Source of the DNA: Bacteroidaceae bacterium
GTDB taxonomy: Bacteria > Bacteroidota > Bacteroidia > Bacteroidales > Bacteroidaceae
Length of the DNA stretch: 64,000 nucleotides
Direction of reading: 5' to 3'
Assembly (NCBI GenBank): GCA_017651245.1
Contig: JAGCDQ010000077.1
Location: forward strand, 31,145 to 95,144
How positions within the stretch are numbered: the first letter of the stretch is position 1; each line of letters starts with the position of its first letter. Position numbers and translations under genes: made by a program. The notes under the pieces are model-generated. The model saw only the letters and a program-made list of their open reading frames with translations, had not been told where the DNA came from and ran no database searches. This document shows, in pieces, positions 59,959 through 64,000 of this stretch.

Positions 59959-61767
59959 TCAATCGTCATCCAATTTTAGCACCGCCAAGAATGCTTTTTG
60001 TGGCACACTCACATTGCCAATTTGCTTCATGCGCTTCTTGCCTCGCTTCTGTTTTTCCAACAGTTTACGCTTACGAGAAACGTCACCACCATAGCACTTG
60101 GCAAGCACATCCTTGCGCACCTGCTTCACCGTTTCTCGTGCCACAATCTTGCCACCAATCGCTGCCTGAATGGCGATGTCGAACTGCTGACGAGGCAGCA
60201 AATCCTTCAGTCGTTCACACATACGGCGTCCCAATGTGACAGCATTGTCTACATGAGTCAACGTCGAGAGAGCATCTACAGATTCACCATTCAAGAGGAT
60301 GTCGAGCTTCACCAGCTTGCTCTCTCGGAACCCTGCTGGATGATAGTCGAACGAAGCATATCCACGAGAGACACTCTTCAGCTTGTCGTAGAAGTCAATC
60401 ACAATCTCACCCAGCGGCATGAGGAATTGAATCTCCACACGGTTGCCCGCAATGAAGTCCTGCTTCACCAGTTCTGCACGCTTGCTCAGACACAGCGTCA
60501 TGATAGGACCTATATAGTTGGCAGTCGTGATGACCGTTGCATGAATGTAGGGTTCTTCCACATGATCTATCAGCGTCGGGTCAGGCATGCCACTTGGGTT
60601 GTGCACCTCTTGTGCCTCTCCATGCTTATCATAAATCATATAGCTTACATTGGGCACCGTCGTGATCACATCCATATCGAACTCGCGGTCCAGTCGTTCC
60701 TGCACAATCTCCATGTGCAACAAGCCCAAGAATCCACAACGGAAGCCAAAGCCCAACGCTGCCGAACTCTCGTGTTGGAACGTCAGCGAGGCATCGTTCA
60801 GTTGCAGTTTCTCCAACGATGTGCGCAAGTTCTCGTAGTCTTCTGTCTCAATAGGGTAGATACCCGCGAACACCATCGGTTTCACCTCTTGGAAACCCTT
60901 AATGGCTTCTGTGGTAGGATTACTGAGCGACGTGATGGTGTCGCCCACCTTCACCTCTGTGGCATTTTTGATACCTGTGACAATATAACCTACATCGCCA
61001 GTCCTTAGCTCTTTCTTCGGCACCATATCCATTTTCAACGTGCCGATTTCCTCTGCCAGATATTCTTTCTTCGTGTTGATGAAACGCACCTTCTCACCTG
61101 GGCGCATCACTCCGTTGATAATCTTGAAATAAGCAATCACACCTCGATAGGAATTGAAAACAGAATCGAAGATGAGTGCCTGCAACGGCGCATCCTCCTC
61201 TCCCACAGGATGAGGCACACGCTCCACCACCGCATTAAGGATGTCCTCCACACCTTCGCCCGTCTTGCCACTAGCATAGATGATGTCCTCCAAATCACAT
61301 CCAATCAGGTCGATGATTTCGTCAGCTACCTCTTCGGGCATCGCATTGGGCATGTCAATCTTATTGATGACGGGGATGATTTCCAAATCGTGGTCAATCG
61401 CCATATAAAGGTTACTGATGGTCTGTGCCTGCACACCTTGTGTGGCATCTACCACCAACAACGCTCCCTCGCAAGCAGCGATGGAACGGCTCACTTCATA
61501 GGAAAAATCGACGTGTCCAGGGGTGTCAATAAGATTGAGCACAAACTTCTGTCCCTTGAACTCCTCCTTCTCCCCATCATACACGTGCTCCATCTGGATG
61601 GCGTGACTCTTGATCGTGATGCCACGCTCCTGCTCCAAGTCCATATCATCAAGCATCTGACCTTGGGTGATCTTGATGGTCTTGGTTTTCTCCAAGAGTC
61701 GGTCAGCCAACGTCGATTTGCCGTGATCAATATGTGCAATGATACAAAAATTCCTGATATTCTTCAT
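59959..61767 (-). CDS. lepA: Elongation factor 4 (LepA)
   Basis: The protein has 602 aa from ATG 61767 ([19 protein letters not shown]), the canonical start; a longer frame back to 61848 overlaps the upstream gene. It is a ribosome-binding GTPase that can back-translocate or assist initiation. AHIDHGKST (G1), [12 protein letters not shown] (G2), [12 protein letters not shown] (G3) and NKIDMPNA (G4) are seen, with domain II, EF-G-like domains and the LepA-specific C-terminus ([20 protein letters not shown]). Length is standard. It is preceded, 10 bases upstream, by a small lipoprotein gene sharing its promoter. Confidence 0.97.
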   Translation of the reverse strand: MKNIRNFCIIAHIDHGKSTLADRLLEKTKTIKITQGQMLDDMDLEQERGITIKSHAIQMEHVYDGEKEEFKGQKFVLNLIDTPGHVDFSYEVSRSIAACEGALLVVDATQGVQAQTISNLYMAIDHDLEIIPVINKIDMPNAMPEEVADEIIDLIGCDLEDIIYASGKTGEGVEDILNAVVERVPHPVGEEDAPLQALIFDSVFNSYRGVIAYFKIINGVMRPGEKVRFINTKKEYLAEEIGTLKMDMVPKKELRTGDVGYIVTGIKNATEVKVGDTITSLSNPTTEAIKGFQEVKPMVFAGIYPIETEDYENLRTSLEKLQLNDASLTFQHESSAALGFGFRCGFLGLLHMEIVQERLDREFDMDVITTVPNVSYMIYDKHGEAQEVHNPSGMPDPTLIDHVEEPYIHATVITTANYIGPIMTLCLSKRAELVKQDFIAGNRVEIQFLMPLGEIVIDFYDKLKSVSRGYASFDYHPAGFRESKLVKLDILLNGESVDALSTLTHVDNAVTLGRRMCERLKDLLPRQQFDIAIQAAIGGKIVARETVKQVRKDVLAKCYGGDVSRKRKLLEKQKRGKKRMKQIGNVSVPQKAFLAVLKLDDD

Positions 61768-61777
61768 ATTCATCACA

Positions 61778-62032
61778 TCACTCCTCACCTTGCTCAGCAC
61801 CTTTCTGAAGGTCTGAACCCTCAACAGCCTGCAATTCCTCTGGCACAATCGCTAAAGAATCCACTAAGTCCTCGCTGACAGAATCAATCGAATCCACCAA
61901 TTCGTCTGCCGAATAATGACGATCTGGCATAGGACCATAGCATGATGCCAACGTGATGGGCGCAGTAAAGCCCAATAAGGTGAGCGACACTGTGCACACC
62001 TTGCTCACACATTTGTAAAAGTTCTTTTTCAT
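61778..62032 (-). CDS. Small lipoprotein-like protein (84 aa)
   Basis: ATG 62032 gives [20 protein letters not shown], then TLASC, a plausible lipobox (Cys about 31), followed by [20 protein letters not shown] and an acidic tail (Glu/Asp-rich). It is probably a small membrane-anchored acidic protein. It has a good promoter (62067-62097) and sits directly before lepA. No family name is certain; CYGPMP-type heads occur in other short Bacteroidales lipoproteins. The function is unknown. Confidence 0.6.
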   Translation of the reverse strand: MKKNFYKCVSKVCTVSLTLLGFTAPITLASCYGPMPDRHYSADELVDSIDSVSEDLVDSLAIVPEELQAVEGSDLQKGAEQGEE

Positions 62033-62066
62033 AATCACAAAACTGATGATTGAGCGGATATTTTTG

Positions 62067-62097
62067 CAAAGGTAAGACAATTTAACGTCAACACAAA
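62067..62097 (-). promoter_or_regulatory. Promoter of the lipoprotein-lepA unit
   Basis: The minus strand reads TTTG (62097-62094), 19 bases, then TACCTTTG (62074-62067). Confidence 0.65.
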
Positions 62098-62110
62098 ACA
62101 AATGAACAAA

Positions 62111-62146
62111 AAAATGCGTTGCTCAATGATTGGAGCAACGCATTTT
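62111..62146. terminator. Terminator after the winged-helix gene
   Basis: aaaatgcgttgctc and gagcaacgcatttt form a perfect 14-bp stem with an 8-base loop. A-tract and T-tract flanks allow termination in both directions; the leftward winged-helix gene (62185) reads into it. Confidence 0.8.
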
Positions 62147-62184
62147 TATAGTTTGTAGCACTATTACTTGAGAGCTCTATGCGA

Positions 62185-62397
62185 TTACTTCAAAGAGTAA
62201 GCGTATGGATCCTTCTCGTCACCAGTTTCAACAGCGTTGACTTTGTCCTCGCGGAGTAACCAGCCAAGACCGAGGTTGAAATCCTTCTCTGCAAGCTTAG
62301 TAGCCTTTTTGATCTGCTTGAATGTCTGTGCAGCCTCAGCACCTGCAAGTGCGTTCCAAATGAGACCAGCAATGTTTCCTGCTTTTTCCTGTAACAT
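62185..62397 (-). CDS. Small winged-helix protein (DUF2582-like)
   Basis: The protein has 70 aa from ATG 62397. The sequence IAGLIWNALAGAEAAQTFKQ, then IKKATKLAEKDFNLGLGWLLRED and a short strand (PYAYSL) fits the winged helix-turn-helix family once called DUF2582, common in Bacteroidetes. It is probably DNA-binding. It stands alone, with a promoter at 62480-62487 and a strong terminator. Regulon unknown. Confidence 0.8.
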   Translation of the reverse strand: MLQEKAGNIAGLIWNALAGAEAAQTFKQIKKATKLAEKDFNLGLGWLLREDKVNAVETGDEKDPYAYSLK

Positions 62398-62479
62398 AAT
62401 CTTTAACCTTACCTTTAATAGTTTAACTTAGTTTAGAGTTTGAAAAGAAACCGATTAAAGTTTTCTCTCAAATCCGATG

Positions 62480-62487
62480 CAAAGTTA
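62480..62487 (-). promoter_or_regulatory. -7 element of the winged-helix gene
   Basis: The minus strand reads TAACTTTG, 83 bases before the ATG. Confidence 0.55.
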
Positions 62488-62612
62488 CGACCTTTTAGTA
62501 AAAAAGCAAAACTATAGCAACAAAAATGAAGAAAAAATGACTAAAAAAGAATAAATATTGAAAAAAAGAAGAGTTGGAGGTCATTTTTACTGTGTGCGCA
62601 CACAATAAGACT

Positions 62613-63020
62613 TCATTGATAGTCTTTGGGAGTGAAATGATACTCGACGATTTTATCTCCCGTAGCAGCATCATGATAGATGTACGTGAACTCAACCTTT
62701 TCCTCCTTGTACTTGGTCAAAATGACAGAATTTCGAAGGTCGTTCAGATTCATGTCTGCCAATTCACCCAGGTTATCCATCAGAATCTTTCGTGATTCAT
62801 CATCCAGCGACAGCGAATAGTACAGCATCAAATCCCCCATCCTATCCTCTTTCTTCACAAACACGAGGCTGTCCATCGTTGTGACGGCATCCATCCTCTG
62901 AGGACAATACGTCTGAGTGTATTCTCTGGCTTCACGCTCAAAGAAGTCTGCCTTCTTCTCCTGACACGACGTCAGCACCAAGACAACGAACAATAATATA
63001 AAAGAGATACGCGCGTACAT
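62613..63020 (-). CDS. Small lipoprotein (135 aa)
   Basis: ATG 63020 begins MYARISFILLFVVLVLTSC, a signal with lipobox LTSC (Cys at residue 19). The mature part is mixed alpha/beta with acidic stretches (EREAREYTQTYCPQRMD, YSLSLDDESRKILMDNLGEL) and a second cysteine. It is probably periplasmic, membrane-anchored. No named family is recognised. A tandem repeat separates it from the next gene upstream on the same strand. Confidence 0.7.
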   Translation of the reverse strand: MYARISFILLFVVLVLTSCQEKKADFFEREAREYTQTYCPQRMDAVTTMDSLVFVKKEDRMGDLMLYYSLSLDDESRKILMDNLGELADMNLNDLRNSVILTKYKEEKVEFTYIYHDAATGDKIVEYHFTPKDYQ

Positions 63021-63031
63021 AATTATATATT

Positions 63032-63078
63032 GGGTTTGAGGGTTGAGGTTTGAGATTGGAGGTTTGAGGGTTGAGGTT
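63032..63078. repeat. Tandem 'gaggttt' repeat
   Basis: Units of gaggttt/gagggtt repeat about six times and run up to the TAA of the TSCPD gene. This is the same family as 150-206 and 1756-1791. Confidence 0.8.
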
Positions 63079-63331
63079 ATTTTGCCAATACCTGTTTGAG
63101 GGCACGAGCCAACTGATCAGGACAGCTGGTGGGTTTGGGACCACAAGTGATGCCTTCAAATTTCTTGATGACATCCTCTGCCTTCATGCCACGCACCAAC
63201 TGCGAGATTCCAACGGTATTGCCTGGACAACCTCCATAGAAATGAACGGAGTTGATGATGCCAGTAGCATCATCAACATCCAGTTCTATCGCTTTAGAGC
63301 AAGTGCCCTGCGTTTCGTAAACAGTCTTCAT
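63077..63331 (-). CDS. TSCPD-domain protein
   Basis: The protein has 84 aa from ATG 63331. VHFYGGCPGNTVGISQLVRG and GITCGPKPTSCPDQLARALK with the namesake TSCPD motif identify the short TIGR03905-type family. Conserved cysteines (in TQGTCSK, GGCPGN, TCGP and TSCPD) suggest metal binding; the domain also occurs at the end of ribonucleotide reductases. It directly follows the yebC gene (2-base gap) on the same strand. The function of the stand-alone form is unknown. Confidence 0.9.
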   Translation of the reverse strand: MKTVYETQGTCSKAIELDVDDATGIINSVHFYGGCPGNTVGISQLVRGMKAEDVIKKFEGITCGPKPTSCPDQLARALKQVLAK

Positions 63332-63333
63332 GC

Positions 63334-64000
63334 TTACTTCATGTTGGTATAGACGTTCTGCACGTCATCGAACTCTTCCAGACGCTCCACCATCTTCTCA
63401 ATGGTCTCACGCTGCTCGTCGTTCACCTCTTTCAGGTCATTTGGCACGTAAGTGAACTCAGCACCTGTGATTTCATAACCGTTGTCCTCGAGGTACTTCT
63501 GAATCTGCGCAAAAGACTTGGGGTCACCATAGATGGTGATGGTCGTCTCGTCCTTCTCCTCATCATATTCCTCATCATACTCATCGTTCACGCCAAACTC
63601 GATGGCTTCCAAGATGAACTCGTCCATATCCATGTCGTCCTTCTTCTTGAAAGTGAACTGGCTGTAGTGGTCGAAAAGGAAAGAGAGAGAACCTGTCGTA
63701 CCCATGTTGCCGCTGAACTTGTTGAACACAGAACGAACGTCAGCCACAGTACGAGTGGTGTTGTCAGTCAGCGTGTCCACAAACACAGCCACGCCGTGAG
63801 GACCATATCCTTCGTATGTCACGCTCTTCCAAGCAGACTTGTCCTTGCCAATCGCATTCTTGATGGCGCGGTCGATATTGTCCTTAGGCATGTTCTCGTG
63901 ACGACAAGTCGCGATGACAGCACGAAGGTGTGCGTTGTTGTCTGGGTCTGGACCACCTTCAGCCACAGCGATGGCAATCTGCTTGCCAAGGCGAGTGAAA
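63334..64000 (-). CDS. YebC/PmpR-family protein, partial (start beyond window)
   Basis: The reading frame is open to the right edge; the visible 222 codons begin in the conserved FTRLGKQIAIAVAEGGPDP region, so only the first 20 or so residues are missing. An internal ATG at 63966 is not the start. Blocks NNAHLRAVIATCRHENMPKD, YEGYGPHGVAVFVDTLTDNT and an acidic C-terminal half (VNDEYDEEYDEEKDETTITI) are those of YebC, linked to transcriptional control and to relief of ribosome stalling in recent work on related proteins. Confidence 0.93.
   Translation of the reverse strand, partial: FTRLGKQIAIAVAEGGPDPDNNAHLRAVIATCRHENMPKDNIDRAIKNAIGKDKSAWKSVTYEGYGPHGVAVFVDTLTDNTTRTVADVRSVFNKFSGNMGTTGSLSFLFDHYSQFTFKKKDDMDMDEFILEAIEFGVNDEYDEEYDEEKDETTITIYGDPKSFAQIQKYLEDNGYEITGAEFTYVPNDLKEVNDEQRETIEKMVERLEEFDDVQNVYTNMK

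Noticed and set aside
59998-61008. Plus-strand frame of 336 codons
   Set aside because: Antisense to lepA; His/Leu/Gln-rich shadow.
63334-63966. ATG 63966 as the start of the YebC gene
   Set aside because: The conserved family sequence continues upstream to the window edge, so the true start is outside.

Overview
The window looks like chromosomal DNA of a Bacteroidales bacterium, most likely Prevotellaceae. The reasons are the many -7 elements of the Bacteroidetes type (TAnnTTTG, often with TTG or TTTG about 20 bases upstream), BspA-type leucine-rich-repeat surface proteins with a C-terminal 'KGVYI..GK..IK' signature, an HU-like/smalltalk pair, an NqrA-F sodium pump, and an oxaloacetate decarboxylase sodium pump. 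Short 6-8 base tandem repeats of the 'caaacct / gttaaag' type are scattered between genes. Shine-Dalgarno sequences are rare.

Layout. 1-11.7 kb is an accessory region. A leftward cluster (2998 to beyond position 1) encodes a cysteine-rich protein, a small unknown protein, a P5/muramidase-like protein, another small protein and a BT4734/VirE-N-like protein cut by the window edge. A second leftward unit starts at a strong promoter near 10.2 kb. It has a leader with an attenuator-like hairpin, then two small proteins, a 28-residue hydrophobic peptide, a compact type III restriction-modification pair (Mod, Res), and after a 111-base gap a 497-residue protein I do not recognise. The rightward HU-like gene and the 34-residue smalltalk gene close the region and end at a perfect hairpin at 11.65 kb.

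11.7-17.8 kb holds three leftward genes: two large secreted surface proteins, one a BspA-like protein built from an internal duplication, with a 66-residue peptide gene between them. 17.9-29.4 kb runs rightward: lon, tgt, an LptG-like permease, a DEAD-box RNA helicase, an outer-membrane protein, a TPR protein, LptC and a beta-helix lipoprotein. dnaB (leftward) and the nqrABCDEF operon (rightward) diverge from an intergenic region with three DnaA-box-like 9-mers. 37.8-40 kb has a second HU-like gene, a 21-bp repeat array, a possible uracil-DNA-glycosylase-fold protein and a membrane protein. 40-42.5 kb encodes a GatC-type PTS IIC permease and a KduI isomerase with a signal peptide, the pair suggesting uronate use. 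42.5-46 kb is the oadGAB sodium pump. The NQR and OAD pumps together suggest a sodium-based energy economy.

46-64 kb is mostly housekeeping: two secreted proteins of unknown function, an MBL-fold hydrolase, murB, a DUF4348-like lipoprotein, pheS, a LysM glucosaminidase, a Dna2-like nuclease-helicase co-directional with pyrD and pyrK, a DNA/RNA endonuclease, tRNA-Thr(CGT), ruvC, a small lytic-transglycosylase-like protein, lepA, a winged-helix protein, lipoproteins, a TSCPD protein and the 3' part of a yebC gene cut by the right edge. All calls come from reading the sequence; no database search was run.
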